Shown: one piece after another, positions 55,078-64,000 of the stretch
How positions within the stretch are numbered: position 1 is the stretch's first letter
How the letters are laid out: each line of letters opens with the position of its first letter
Assembly (NCBI RefSeq): GCF_900583165.1
Contig: NZ_UTKY01000001.1
Coordinates: 186,001 to 250,000 of the forward strand
DNA from: Pseudomonas viridiflava
GTDB lineage: Bacteria > Pseudomonadota > Gammaproteobacteria > Pseudomonadales > Pseudomonadaceae
Reading direction: 5' to 3'
Length of the DNA stretch: 64,000 nucleotides
The notes under the pieces: model-generated
Told to the model about the DNA's origin: nothing
The model's input: only the letters and a program-made list of their open reading frames with translations
The model's database searches: none
Made by a program: the position numbers and the translations under genes

Positions 55078-56574
55078 CTATGCGCTTTTGGCCGAAGGCA
55101 GCTTCGATACCAGACGCAGCGACACGGTCAGCCCTTCAAGCTGGTAGTGCGGGCGCAGGTAGAACTTGGAGTTGTAGTACCCCGGGTTGCCTTCGACTTC
55201 TTCCACGATCACTTCAGCGGCAGCCAATGGGTGCTGGGCCTTGGTGGTTTCGGTGGAGTGGGCCGGGTCACCGTCCACGTAGTTGAGGATCCAGTCCTGC
55301 AACCAGCGCTGCATCTCGTCCTTCTCTTTGAAGGAACCGATCTTGTCGCGCACGATGCACTTCAAGTAGTGAGCGAAACGGCAGGTGGCGAACAGGTACG
55401 GCAGGCGCGCGGCCAAGTTGGCGTTGGCGGTGGCGTCCGGGTCGTCGTATTCGGCCGGTTTCTGCAACGACTGGGCGCCGATGAACGCGGCGAAGTCGGT
55501 GTTTTTCTTGTGCAGCAGCGGCATGAAACCGTTTTTCGCGAGTTCCGCTTCACGGCGGTCGCTGATGGCGATTTCGGTCGGGCACTTCATGTCCACGCCA
55601 CCGTCATCGGTAGGGAACGTGTGCGCCGGCAGGTTTTCCACTTCACCGCCAGACTCAACGCCACGGATGCGTGAGCACCAGCCGTAGTGCTTGAACGAAC
55701 GGTTGATGTTCACCGCCATCGCGTACGCAGCGTTAGCCCAGGTGTACTTGGAGCTGTCGGCACCGTCGGTGTTTTCTTCGAAGGCGAAGGCTTCCACCGG
55801 GTCGGTCTTGGCGCCATACGGCAGGCGCGCCAAAAAGCGCGGCATGGTCAGGCCGATGTAGCGCGCATCTTCGGATTCACGCAGGGAGCGCCAGCCGGCG
55901 TATTCCGGGGTGGTGAAGATCTTGGTCAGGTCGCGCGGGTTAGACAGCTCTTGCCACGAGCCCATGCCCATCACGGTCGGCGACGCCGCAGCGATGAACG
56001 GGGAGTGCATGGCGGCGCAGACTTTGGACAGCTCGCCCAGCAGTTCCACATCCGGTGGCGACTGGTCGAAGTAGTAGTCACCCACCAGGCAGCCGTAAGG
56101 TTCGCCGCCGAACTGGCCGTATTCTTCTTCGTACATCTTCTTGAAGATCGGGCTCTGGTCCCACGCGGTGCCCTTGAATTTCTTCAAGGTCTTGTGCAGG
56201 TCGGGCTTGGAGATGTTGAGCACGCGGATCTTGAGCTGCTCATCGCTCTCGGTGTTGTTGACCAGGTAGTGCAGGCCACGCCAGGCGCTTTCCAATTGTT
56301 GGAAGTCCTGGTGATGGATGATCTGGTTGACCTGGGCGGTGAGCTTGGCGTCGATGGCGGCGATGATCGATTCAATCGATTTGATCGCGTCATTGGAGAC
56401 CAGGTCGGTTTGCGCCAGGGCCTGTTCGGCCAGGGTGCGCACGGCGGTTTCCACGGCTTCGCGGGCACGCTCGGTCTTGGGCTTGAACTCTTGTAGCAGC
56501 AGGTTCGCGAACTCGCTGGCTTCTTCGGTAGCGCCCAGGATCTGGGAGCCTTCGCGGGCGGTATTGTCCGTCAT
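55078..56574 (-). CDS. tssC: T6SS contractile sheath large subunit TssC (VipB)
   Basis: 498 residues. Family blocks 'LESAWRGLHYLV', 'EYGQFGGEPYGCLVGDYYF', 'MPRFLARLPYG' and 'FATCRFAHYLKCIVRDKIGS' in order. Forms the sheath with TssB, whose gene ends two bases upstream of its start. Confidence 0.97.
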   Translation of the reverse strand: MTDNTAREGSQILGATEEASEFANLLLQEFKPKTERAREAVETAVRTLAEQALAQTDLVSNDAIKSIESIIAAIDAKLTAQVNQIIHHQDFQQLESAWRGLHYLVNNTESDEQLKIRVLNISKPDLHKTLKKFKGTAWDQSPIFKKMYEEEYGQFGGEPYGCLVGDYYFDQSPPDVELLGELSKVCAAMHSPFIAAASPTVMGMGSWQELSNPRDLTKIFTTPEYAGWRSLRESEDARYIGLTMPRFLARLPYGAKTDPVEAFAFEENTDGADSSKYTWANAAYAMAVNINRSFKHYGWCSRIRGVESGGEVENLPAHTFPTDDGGVDMKCPTEIAISDRREAELAKNGFMPLLHKKNTDFAAFIGAQSLQKPAEYDDPDATANANLAARLPYLFATCRFAHYLKCIVRDKIGSFKEKDEMQRWLQDWILNYVDGDPAHSTETTKAQHPLAAAEVIVEEVEGNPGYYNSKFYLRPHYQLEGLTVSLRLVSKLPSAKSA

Positions 56575-56576
56575 GA

Positions 56577-57083
56577 TTACTGGTCCCCTGCAGGCTTAGG
56601 CGCGCTGGCAAGTGCTTGCAGCAGTGCCGGGTCCTTGATTGCCTTCATGATGATTTCTTCAGCGCCGGTCTTGCCGTCCATGTAGGTCAGCAGGTTGGCC
56701 AGCTGGGTGCGGGCTTCGAGCAGTTGGTTCAGCGAGTCGACCTTGCGCGCCACGGCGGCAGGGCTGAAGTCGTCCATGCTTTCGAAGGTGATGTCCAGGC
56801 TCAGGTTGCCTTCGCCGGTCAGCTCGTTCGGTACGTGGAACGCTACGCGTGGCTGCATGGCCTTGAGGCGCGAGTCGAAATTGTCGACGTCCACTTCAAG
56901 GAACTTGCGGTCAGCCACGGGCGCCAGAGGCTCGGCGGGCTTGCCGGCGAGGTCGGCCATCACGCCCATCACGAAGGGCAGCTGGACCTTTTTTTCGGCG
57001 CCGTAAAGCTCGACGTCGTACTCGATCTGCACTCGAGGCGCGCGGTTGCGCGCGATGAATTTCTGAGAACTTTGCTTCGCCAC
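56577..57083 (-). CDS. tssB: T6SS contractile sheath small subunit TssB (VipA)
   Basis: 168 residues from a GTG with AGGAG 7 bases upstream. Contains 'RVQIEYDVELYGAEKKVQLPF' in two parts and 'LPFVMGVMADL', 'FLEVDVDNFDSRL'. Partner of TssC in the sheath. Confidence 0.97.
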   Translation of the reverse strand: MAKQSSQKFIARNRAPRVQIEYDVELYGAEKKVQLPFVMGVMADLAGKPAEPLAPVADRKFLEVDVDNFDSRLKAMQPRVAFHVPNELTGEGNLSLDITFESMDDFSPAAVARKVDSLNQLLEARTQLANLLTYMDGKTGAEEIIMKAIKDPALLQALASAPKPAGDQ

Positions 57084-57137
57084 GTTGCTGCTCCTGGTCG
57101 CTTGAGCGACGGTGTTGTTACTGGACTGCCGGACGTC

Positions 57138-58157
57138 TTACTCGTCGTCCGGGCCGCGCAGGTTTTCAAATTGGGACATGCCATCGGGAATCAGGTTGCG
57201 CACGATGGCCGCGAAGTCGGCGTGCACCAGATTCTTCGCCCGGTTCAACAGCACCGGTAGCGGGCTCGAAGGCTCGTGTCGGGTGTAGTACGCAAGGATC
57301 TTGTCGAGGCTGCGCAGCACGTCATCGCGGTTGGCGATGTCGCCCACCGGGCGCGGTGCTGCGGGGGCAGCGGCGTATTCAACCGAGGGGGCATTGTCGT
57401 CACTGACGGCCTCGGGCTCGCTGCTGCCTTCGGTGCCAGGCACCGTTTGATTGAGTATTTGCAGCGCTTGTTTGAGCGGTTGCTTCAAGGCGCTGAGGTC
57501 TACGCCCTGGGCCGAACCGACCTGGTCGTTGACCTGTTGTTCGATGGCTTCGCAGGCCGCACGCGCTGCGCTCAAGGCGTCGCGGGTGGCTTGCAGTTGC
57601 TCGGGGTCGCTATCGAGGAATGCGGCGTTGAGTTGCTGGGCGCCGAGTTGCTCATCGGCAAACGGCTGCAGGCCACTGGCGTTGAGCGCCGCGCGCAGGC
57701 TTACGGGGCCGAAGGTGCGCGAGCGCGTGAGGATGCTTTCGCGCAGCAGGCGGATGTTCGTGTCGCAGGTCAGTCCGGTGAGGGCGTTGATGCGTACGGT
57801 GGGGTCGTTATCGTCGTCGGCGTCCAGGCGCGGATGCAGCTCGGCCCAGTAATCGCGCAGCAGCGCGTTGATCAACGACAGCACGTCGGCAAGCCCGGCC
57901 ACACCCTGCAGGGCGAGGGAACTTTGCACGAGAAAATGGGTGATGCGCAGGTCTTTGCTGCGCTGCAGCAGGTCGAGGCTTTGCTGCTGGATGCTGCGCC
58001 ATTCCGGCGGCTCGGCGGGCAGGATGGAGTCGCCCATGCTGCGCTCAGGCTGGCCCTTGGCGGCACGCTCAAGTTGGAGAAAGTCCGCGTCATATTCCAT
58101 GTCTTCACCACACGGCGAAGTCGCGGAAACGGCGGTGAGCAGCAACGGCACATCCAC
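57138..58157 (-). CDS. tssA: T6SS cap/assembly protein TssA
   Basis: About 339 residues from a GTG at 58157 with AGGGAG upstream, giving the usual 'DVPLLLTAVSATSPCGEDMEYD' start in two blocks; the ATG 15 codons earlier adds an unrelated leader. ImpA N-terminal domain up to about residue 190, an alanine-rich helical middle, and the short C-terminal form ('RDDVLRSLDKILAYYTRHEPSSP'). Coordinates tube and sheath polymerisation. First gene of the minus-strand T6SS unit. Confidence 0.93.
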   Translation of the reverse strand: MDVPLLLTAVSATSPCGEDMEYDADFLQLERAAKGQPERSMGDSILPAEPPEWRSIQQQSLDLLQRSKDLRITHFLVQSSLALQGVAGLADVLSLINALLRDYWAELHPRLDADDDNDPTVRINALTGLTCDTNIRLLRESILTRSRTFGPVSLRAALNASGLQPFADEQLGAQQLNAAFLDSDPEQLQATRDALSAARAACEAIEQQVNDQVGSAQGVDLSALKQPLKQALQILNQTVPGTEGSSEPEAVSDDNAPSVEYAAAPAAPRPVGDIANRDDVLRSLDKILAYYTRHEPSSPLPVLLNRAKNLVHADFAAIVRNLIPDGMSQFENLRGPDDE

Positions 58158-58550
58158 TGAAATTGATCTCCCTATCAGCCCGTTAGATGGCGGGCAATTC
58201 ATGCATTAGTTGCGCGAGGAACTTTGCATGTTTTTTCGGTCATATAAGCAAGATGCCACTAGTGTGCCATCACTGATGTATGCGAAGTTGTGCATTTTTG
58301 GTGTAGTACTTACGCCTTGTCAAGGTAAGCTATTCGCCCTCTGTGACAGATGTGCGGTGCTTAACAACCTGCGCGACTGGTGGGTCGAACGACGCACCAG
58401 GACAGGATTTTTGTCATGGAGCCCAGTTAAGATCAGCGATCATGCTGGAAAAACAGGCTGTAGAGGGTCGATTGCACGGCCTGATGGGGATTCCCCGGGA
58501 ACCGCTGCCCCGTGAATCGACCGCGCGCGAAGTATCAGCAAGGAGGCAAG
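58158..58550. other. Divergent T6SS intergenic region (393 bases)
   Basis: Lies between the divergent tssA and tagH genes and must hold the promoters of both units. It is A/T-richer than the flanks, mainly at 58220-58330. No sigma-54 -24/-12 pair with correct spacing was found. An AAGGAGG just before tagH is its ribosome-binding site and could also be a CsrA/RsmA-type GGA site. I see no gene here. Confidence 0.55.
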
Positions 58551-59900
58551 ATGTCGCTGTGTTTGACTATCACTAGTTATCACAAGATCACCCCTGGGCA
58601 ATGCCCTGAAAAGTCCATGAATCAGGGCTCGATGGCGATTGGCCGCAGTTCCGATAATGACTGGGTATTGCCTGACCCAGAGCGCCTGGTTTCCTCGCAA
58701 CATTGCGTTATTCAATACAAAGACGGTCGTTATTATTTAACCGACAACAGTACAAACGGTGTGGAGTTGGTCAGCGCCGGTATTCGCATGCGCCGCGGTA
58801 ATAGCGAGCTGTTGCAAGATGGCGAGCTGATCCGCATCGGCGACTACGAGATCCAGGCGCGTATCGACTTCAACGTGCAGGCCGTCGACAGTCCGTCTTT
58901 TGCCGGTGATTCAGCGAACAGTTTCGAAGCGCTTATGGGCGCCGTGGCGAGCCCGCAGACGCCCCAACCGGTGATCGCGCCGCAGTTCCAAGGTGCCTCG
59001 TCGATGGACACCTTGCCAGACCTGTTCGATTTCTTGAGCCCCACCGCCGTGCCGCCACCCACTGTGGCTGATCATGTGCCGTCCGAGCAGCACGACTTCC
59101 GCCCGCCGACTCCGGTTGCCGTCGAAAAACCCGTGGTGCCCGCCTCGGTGATTCCTGAGGATTGGGATCTGTTTGGCGACGCGCCGGCCCCCGTTGCGCC
59201 CGCAGCTGTTGCGCCTGCACCTGCTGTGCCCACACCTGTTACATCATCGCCCGCGCCGGTCATCCAGCCGCCACCTGTGGTCGAGCCTGTGCTCCCCGTG
59301 GCTACCAGCCAACAGCCCGACCTGCTGCAAGCCTTCCTGCGCGGTGCCGGCCTCGACCAGTTGAGCCTGGACAAAGCCCAAGCAGAGGCCCAGATGGAAA
59401 GCATCGGCCGCAGCTACCGCCTGATGGTCGAAGGCCTGATCGACGTGTTGCGCGCGCGCGCCAGTCTCAAGGGCGAGTTCCGCATGCAGCAGACGATGAT
59501 CCAGCCGGCGGAAAACAATCCGTTGAAATTCGCCCCCAATGCTGACGAAGCGTTACTGCTTTTACTGCGCCACGGTAACCAGGCGTTTATGGCGCCTGAC
59601 CTCGCGGTGCGCGACAGTTTCAACGACCTGCGCGCCCACCAGCTGGCCGTGATGGCGGGCGTGGAAGCTGCGATCAAGCACCTGCTTACACGCTTTGAGC
59701 CGGCGCAACTGGAAGAGCGCATGGGCAAGCCCGGCGGGCTGTCGAGTATTTTCAATGGTTCGCGCCAAGCCCAGTACTGGCAGCAGTTCACCGAGCTCTA
59801 CAGCAATATTTCCCGCGAGGCCCAGGAAGATTTCCAGGACCTGTTCGGCCGCGAATTCAGCCGAGCCTACGAAGAACACAGCGCACGACAGCGTCGATAA
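58551..59900 (+). CDS. tagH: T6SS FHA-domain protein TagH (Fha)
   Basis: 449 residues from the ATG at 58551 with a strong AAGGAGG. N-terminal FHA domain (about 20-105) with 'IGRSSDNDWVLPD', 'SSQHCVI' and 'DNSTNGVEL', the phosphothreonine-binding residues. A long proline/alanine-rich linker (about 125-265) leads to a helical C-terminal domain of TagH type ('SYRLMVEGLIDVLRARASLK'). In HSI-I systems Fha links the threonine kinase pathway to secretion; no ppkA/pppA is visible here, and they could lie beyond tssM. Confidence 0.92.
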   Translation: MSLCLTITSYHKITPGQCPEKSMNQGSMAIGRSSDNDWVLPDPERLVSSQHCVIQYKDGRYYLTDNSTNGVELVSAGIRMRRGNSELLQDGELIRIGDYEIQARIDFNVQAVDSPSFAGDSANSFEALMGAVASPQTPQPVIAPQFQGASSMDTLPDLFDFLSPTAVPPPTVADHVPSEQHDFRPPTPVAVEKPVVPASVIPEDWDLFGDAPAPVAPAAVAPAPAVPTPVTSSPAPVIQPPPVVEPVLPVATSQQPDLLQAFLRGAGLDQLSLDKAQAEAQMESIGRSYRLMVEGLIDVLRARASLKGEFRMQQTMIQPAENNPLKFAPNADEALLLLLRHGNQAFMAPDLAVRDSFNDLRAHQLAVMAGVEAAIKHLLTRFEPAQLEERMGKPGGLSSIFNGSRQAQYWQQFTELYSNISREAQEDFQDLFGREFSRAYEEHSARQRR

Positions 59901-59957
59901 AACTGCGCCGCTTTACATGGATCAACGGATAGCTAAGTACGTCATTGAGGACGCAGG

Positions 59958-60467
59958 ATGATTCCCAGGTTTTTACTCGCAGTTGCCACACTGCTTCTGC
60001 TGACGGCGTGTGCCAGCGACCCGGCCAAGCCTGAAGCGCTGGCCGAAGCCGAAGCAAACACCGCCGCCATTGAGTTGCACTTTCACGCCATCAACGGGCT
60101 CAACCCCGGCGCCAATGGCCAGGCCGCCCCGGTGCGCGTGCGCATTTTCGAGCTGAAAAACGCCGCCACCTTCGCTCGCTCCGACTACTTCGCCCTGGCT
60201 GATCGTGCCCAATCTACTTTGGGCTTGGACCTGCTGGACCAGGACGAAGTGACGATACAACCCGGCCAGCAACTGAGCATCCAGCGCGACCTCGACCCGT
60301 CCACCCGCCAGATCGGGCTATTGGTCGGCTATCGAGAGTTGGACCGCGCCCAGTGGCGCACGGTGCTCACGGTGCCGGCGCGTGAATACACCGAATACCA
60401 GATCAGCCTCGATGTGCGCGCCGTGCGCGCCGACGTCGTGGCACCCCCATCCAGCCCTGCCCAATAA
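59958..60467 (+). CDS. tssJ: T6SS outer-membrane lipoprotein TssJ
   Basis: 169 residues with a lipoprotein signal peptide: lipobox LTAC with the lipidated C18, and no Asp at +2, so sorted to the outer membrane. Family blocks 'LHFHAINGLNPGANGQAAPV' split around the strand, 'VRIFELKNAATFARSDYF', and 'QIGLLVGYRELDRAQWR'. Anchors TssM to the outer membrane. Confidence 0.95.
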   Translation: MIPRFLLAVATLLLLTACASDPAKPEALAEAEANTAAIELHFHAINGLNPGANGQAAPVRVRIFELKNAATFARSDYFALADRAQSTLGLDLLDQDEVTIQPGQQLSIQRDLDPSTRQIGLLVGYRELDRAQWRTVLTVPAREYTEYQISLDVRAVRADVVAPPSSPAQ

Positions 60468-60485
60468 GAAGCAATCGGAGCCCCC

Positions 60486-61820
60486 ATGTCCTGGAACAAT
60501 CGCGTGGTCTGGTCGGAAGGCATGTTCATTGGAACGCAGCACTTCCAGCAGCATGACCGTTACCTCGAAAACCTGATCGACGCTCGCAGCCGCCCGTTGT
60601 CCGCAGGCAGCTGGGGTTTTTCCGAGCTGCTGATCGACCAGGGTTTGCTGGCCCAGGGCAAGCTGGCGATTGTCTCGGCGCGGGGCCTGTTGCCCGACGG
60701 CACGCCGTTCAATATCCCCCAGGATGACCTGGCACCCAGCCCGCTAAATATCGACGACAACCTGCGCGACGGCCTGGTGTATCTCGCCTTGCCGCTCAAG
60801 CGTGCGGGCGCCCGTGACACCGTGGACGAAGGCGAAGCGCTCGAAGCGGCGCGGTACGTGAGCCAGGTGCGCGAAGTACGCGATGACAATGCGCCGTTCG
60901 AAAACCGCGCGCCGGTGGCCGTGGGTTCTCGCGCGTTGCGCCTGTTGACTGCGCAGGACGGCATCAGCGACTACGCCGCCATCGGCCTAGTGCGCATCAA
61001 GGAAAAACGCGCCGACCGCGCCCTGGTGCTCGACGACACTTACATCCCGCCCGTGCTGGACGTAGCCGCGAGCAAACCGCTGACGGCGTTCCGCAGCGAA
61101 CTCCTGGGCCTGTTGCACCAGCGCGGCGAAGCCCTGGCGGGGCGTGTGGTCGCTTCGGGCGCCGGTGGTGCGTCGGAAATTGCCGATTTCATGCTGCTGC
61201 AATTGGTCAACCGCGCGCAGCCGCTGATCCAGCATTTGAGCCAGTTGAGCCCGCTGCACCCTGAGCGCTTCTTCAGCGAATTGGTCAGCCTGGCCGGCGA
61301 GTTCTCGACCTTCTCGACCACAGGCCGACGCCCCCAGGAATACACGCAATACCAGCATGACGACCTGGCCCTGAGCTTCGCGCCGGTGATGGCGGCGTTG
61401 CGTGAAGCCTTGTCGATGTTGATCGACAGCAAGGCCACGCCGATCCCAATTGTCGAGAAGGCCTACGGCATCCACGTGGCGATGCTGGCCGACAAGACCC
61501 TGCTCGACAGCGCCAGCTTCATCCTCGTGGTACGCGCCGATGTGCCGGGCGAAACCCTGCGCGCGCGCTTTGGCCAGCAAAGCAAAGTCGGCTCGGTGGA
61601 GCACATTCGCGACATGGTCAACCTGCAACTGCCGGGCATCACCCTGCAACCTTTGCCAGTGGCGCCACGCCAGATTCCGTACCACGCCGGCAGCACCTAC
61701 TACGAGCTGGACCGGGGCAGCGAGCACTGGCAGCAACTGAACAACTCCGGCGGTTTCGCCTTCCACATCGCCGGGCAGTTCCCGGGCTTGAACCTGGCCT
61801 TCTGGGCGATCCGAGGATAA
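60486..61820 (+). CDS. tssK: T6SS baseplate-to-membrane connector TssK
   Basis: 444 residues. Begins 'NRVVWSEGMFIGTQHFQQHD', with 'ARGLLPDGTPFNIP' and, near the end, 'IPYHAGSTYYELDRGSEHW' and 'FHIAGQFPGLNLAFWAIRG', all typical. Trimeric protein linking the baseplate to TssL/TssM. GGAG precedes the ATG. tssL starts six bases after the stop. Confidence 0.97.
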   Translation: MSWNNRVVWSEGMFIGTQHFQQHDRYLENLIDARSRPLSAGSWGFSELLIDQGLLAQGKLAIVSARGLLPDGTPFNIPQDDLAPSPLNIDDNLRDGLVYLALPLKRAGARDTVDEGEALEAARYVSQVREVRDDNAPFENRAPVAVGSRALRLLTAQDGISDYAAIGLVRIKEKRADRALVLDDTYIPPVLDVAASKPLTAFRSELLGLLHQRGEALAGRVVASGAGGASEIADFMLLQLVNRAQPLIQHLSQLSPLHPERFFSELVSLAGEFSTFSTTGRRPQEYTQYQHDDLALSFAPVMAALREALSMLIDSKATPIPIVEKAYGIHVAMLADKTLLDSASFILVVRADVPGETLRARFGQQSKVGSVEHIRDMVNLQLPGITLQPLPVAPRQIPYHAGSTYYELDRGSEHWQQLNNSGGFAFHIAGQFPGLNLAFWAIRG

Positions 61821-61826
61821 ACCGCG

Positions 61827-63116
61827 ATGCATCCCAATGATGACGACCGCACTCAGTTCATGCCGCGCCCCGGTGGCCGTGCGGCGGAACCTGCGCGTGC
61901 AGAACCCGCGCCTTTGTCGATGCCGGCCGCGCCAATGCTCACCGGCAAGAGCCAGGGCCTTAACCCGCTGGAAAGCGCCGCCGGCCCGCTGTTGGCCCTG
62001 CTGACGCGCCTGCGCAACACCATCGCCCACCCCGCGCCGGCCAGCCTGCGTGCCCAATTGCTGGCGTACCTGCGCCAGTTCGAAGAACGCGCCGAAGCCG
62101 CCGGTGTGGCGCGCAACGAAGTGCTGCTGGCCCGTTACGCGCTGTGCACCGCCCTCGATGAGGCCGTGTTGAGCACGCCGTGGGGCAGCACCAGCGATTG
62201 GGGTAAGCAGAGCTTGCTGATCACCGTGCACAACGAAGCCTGGGGTGGCGAGAAAGTCTTCCAGTTGCTCGAACACTGCCTGCAAAGCCCACGGGAACGC
62301 CTGTACCTGCTGGAGCTGTTGTACCTGTGCATGTGCCTGGGTTTCGAAGGTCGCTACCGCGTGATGAACGACGGGCGCAGCCAATTGGAGGCCTTGCGTG
62401 AACGCACCGCAGCGGCGATTCGCAGTGCCCGTGGCGAGCACGAGCGCGAGCTGTCGCCCCATTGGCGCGGCGTGACCGTGGCGCGGGATCGCCTGGCGCA
62501 ATTTATGCCGCCGTGGATCGCCGTGGCCATTGGCGTGGCGCTGTTGCTGGCGCTGCTGTTTGGCTTGCGCCTCAAGCTGGCCTCGGATGCGGAGCCGGTG
62601 TTCAAGAATATCCACGCCCTGGGCGAGATCCCGGTGCAGGCCATCGACCGTCCGGTGGTGCAGCCTAAAGTCATCGAGCGGCCGCGTCTGGCGGGCTTCC
62701 TTGTCGAAGACATCAAGGCGGGGCGTGTGGCCGTTGAAGATGCGGTGGACCGTTCGGTCGTGACCATTCGTGGCGATGAACTGTTCGCCTCGGCCAGCTC
62801 CAGCATCGTTGATGACTACCAGCCGCTGATGCTGCGCATCGCCGACGCCGTGCGCAAAGTGAAGGGCCAGGTGCGCGTCACTGGGCACAGCGACAACCGG
62901 CCGATTGCCACGCTGCGCTTCCCGTCCAACTGGGCGTTGTCTGAAGCGCGGGCCAAGTCGGTGCTGGAGATTCTGGCGGCCAAGACCGGCCAGGCCGATC
63001 GCTTCACGGCTGAAGGGCGCAGCGACACCGAGCCGGTAGCCACCAACAGCACAGCCGAAGGCCGCGCCCGCAATCGTCGGGTTGAAATCACCGTATTGGC
63101 GGAGGGCGTCGAGTGA
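61827..63116 (+). CDS. tssL: T6SS inner-membrane protein TssL with OmpA-like domain
   Basis: 429 residues. N-terminal DotU/IcmH cytoplasmic domain (about 45-215, 'RYALCTALDEAVL', 'FFQLLEHC'-like block 'VFQLLEHCLQ'), one transmembrane helix near 228-248, then a periplasmic OmpA/MotB peptidoglycan-binding domain at about 320-428 ('GHSDNRPI', 'NWALSEARAKSV', 'GRARNRRVEI'). This is the extended TssL that anchors the complex to peptidoglycan. Its stop overlaps the tssM start (GTGA). Confidence 0.96.
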   Translation: MHPNDDDRTQFMPRPGGRAAEPARAEPAPLSMPAAPMLTGKSQGLNPLESAAGPLLALLTRLRNTIAHPAPASLRAQLLAYLRQFEERAEAAGVARNEVLLARYALCTALDEAVLSTPWGSTSDWGKQSLLITVHNEAWGGEKVFQLLEHCLQSPRERLYLLELLYLCMCLGFEGRYRVMNDGRSQLEALRERTAAAIRSARGEHERELSPHWRGVTVARDRLAQFMPPWIAVAIGVALLLALLFGLRLKLASDAEPVFKNIHALGEIPVQAIDRPVVQPKVIERPRLAGFLVEDIKAGRVAVEDAVDRSVVTIRGDELFASASSSIVDDYQPLMLRIADAVRKVKGQVRVTGHSDNRPIATLRFPSNWALSEARAKSVLEILAAKTGQADRFTAEGRSDTEPVATNSTAEGRARNRRVEITVLAEGVE

Positions 63117-64000
63117 AGGCGTTTTTCAGTTTTATGATTCGCTGGGTGATCCCCGTGCTGGGGCTGATCGCCCTGAGCCTTATCATCTGGTTTGTCGGGC
63201 CGTTGCTCGACGTGTTGGTACCCGAAGGGCGTCGCTGGGCGCTGATCATCCTGGTGTTTGCGCTGTGGCTCGCCTATCGAGTATTGCGCATTATCCAGGC
63301 TCGCCGTCAGGCCGCCGAAGTGATGCGCAGCCTGGCCGCCGAAACCCCGGCTGACCCGAACAGCGTTGCCACCGCCGAAGAACTCACCACCCTGCGCCAG
63401 CGCATGGACGAGGCGCTGGCCCTGTTGAAAAAGGCCAAGCTCGGCGGCGATGAGCGCCGCAACCTGTATGAGCTGCCGTGGTACGTGATCATCGGCCCAC
63501 CGGGCTCGGGCAAGACCACTGCGCTAGTCAATTCCGGTCTGCATTTCCCGCTGGCCGCCCAATTGGGCGCCGGTGCCGTGCGCGGCGTCGGCGGTACGCG
63601 CAAATGCGATTGGTGGTTCACCGATCAGGCCGTATTGCTCGACACCGCTGGCCGCTACACCACCCAGGACAGCAACTCGACGGTGGATAAAGCCGCGTGG
63701 CTGGGCTTTCTCGACCTGTTGAAAAAGCAGCGTTCGCGTCGCCCTATCGATGGCGCGTTCATCGCCATCAGCCTGTCGGATTTGCTGCTAGGCACCGACG
63801 CCGAGCGCGCCGCCCATGCCGCTGCGATCCGCCTGCGCATCCAGGAGCTGTACACCCAACTGGGCGTGCGTTTTCCGATCTACCTGATGCTCACCAAGCT
63901 CGACCTGGTGCCGGGTTTTATGGAGTTCTTCGACAACCTGAGTAAGGAAGACCGCGCCCAGGTGTGGGGCATGACCTTCGCCCTGGACGACGGCAAAAAC
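63113..64000 (+). CDS. tssM: T6SS inner-membrane protein TssM (IcmF), partial
   Basis: 296 codons from a GTG overlapping the tssL stop; open to the right edge. Two transmembrane helices at about 8-30 and 42-60, then the cytoplasmic NTPase-like domain with Walker A 'GPPGSGKTT' at 128-136 and 'VLLDTAGRY' (Walker B). Family members are 1100-1300 residues, so about three quarters of the gene lies outside the window. Core of the T6SS membrane complex with TssL and TssJ. Confidence 0.96.
   Translation, partial: MKAFFSFMIRWVIPVLGLIALSLIIWFVGPLLDVLVPEGRRWALIILVFALWLAYRVLRIIQARRQAAEVMRSLAAETPADPNSVATAEELTTLRQRMDEALALLKKAKLGGDERRNLYELPWYVIIGPPGSGKTTALVNSGLHFPLAAQLGAGAVRGVGGTRKCDWWFTDQAVLLDTAGRYTTQDSNSTVDKAAWLGFLDLLKKQRSRRPIDGAFIAISLSDLLLGTDAERAAHAAAIRLRIQELYTQLGVRFPIYLMLTKLDLVPGFMEFFDNLSKEDRAQVWGMTFALDDGKN

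Noticed and set aside
58158..58550. Sigma-54 promoter for the T6SS units
   Set aside because: GGCATCTTGC on the minus strand resembles part of a -24/-12 site, but the GG-to-GC spacing is too short.
60987..62888. 633-codon open frame on the minus strand opposite tssK and tssL
   Set aside because: Covers two conserved T6SS genes on the other strand and looks like antisense noise.

Overview
The window is a piece of a Pseudomonas chromosome, most likely from the P. fluorescens group. The evidence is high G+C coding sequence, many REP/REPIN repeats of the GTGGGAGGGGGCTTGCC type, and gene order. MFS transporter-pstS-pstC-pstA-pstB-phoU-response regulator-M23 peptidase-CorC-like protein-phoR-phoB-COG4315 protein-ubiA-ubiC-rubredoxin-rubredoxin reductase-HU follows, as I remember it, P. 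aeruginosa PA5370-PA5348. aspA-lysR-purE-purK resembles PA5429-PA5425. No rRNA, tRNA, insertion sequence, phage gene or CRISPR array was seen.

Layout. (1) 1-12347, minus strand: two very large paralogous toxin-like proteins flank an acetylpolyamine module (PotF-like binding protein, acetylpolyamine amidohydrolase, AraC regulator). The first toxin-like gene runs off the left edge. The second is split by a one-base frameshift in a run of seven C (G on the + strand, 9220-9226). (2) 12455-17915: asparagine/aspartate use, with asparaginase, an AGCS amino-acid:sodium symporter, aspartase and a divergent LysR regulator. (3) 18100-23735: purE-purK with a terminator-like leader, then small membrane, secreted and housekeeping genes and an MFS transporter. 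(4) 23818-36980: the phosphate (Pho) region, with pstS, pstC, pstA, pstB, phoU and the phoB-phoR regulators. Pho-box-like direct repeats lie before pstS, before pstC and between phoB and a small secreted protein. (5) 37115-40585: ubiquinone genes ubiC-ubiA, rubredoxin and its reductase, and an HU protein. (6) 40678-64000: a type VI secretion system (T6SS) in two divergent units. The minus-strand unit is tssA-tssB-tssC-hcp-tssE-tssF-tssG-tssH(clpV)-vgrG-eag-rhs-immunity. The plus-strand unit is tagH(fha)-tssJ-tssK-tssL-tssM, and tssM runs off the right edge.

How it works together. The T6SS unit ends in a complete effector module: spike (VgrG), DUF1795 chaperone, a prePAAR/PAAR-Rhs protein tipped with a GHH-type HNH nuclease, and a SUKH-like immunity protein. 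The Pst-PhoU-PhoBR block is the standard phosphate uptake and sensing system. Nine REP/REPIN loci punctuate gene ends, two of them inside the T6SS operon.

The features most worth follow-up are the split toxin-like gene and its paralogue, the Rhs nuclease/immunity pair, the hairpin leader in front of purE, and the orphan response regulator after phoU.
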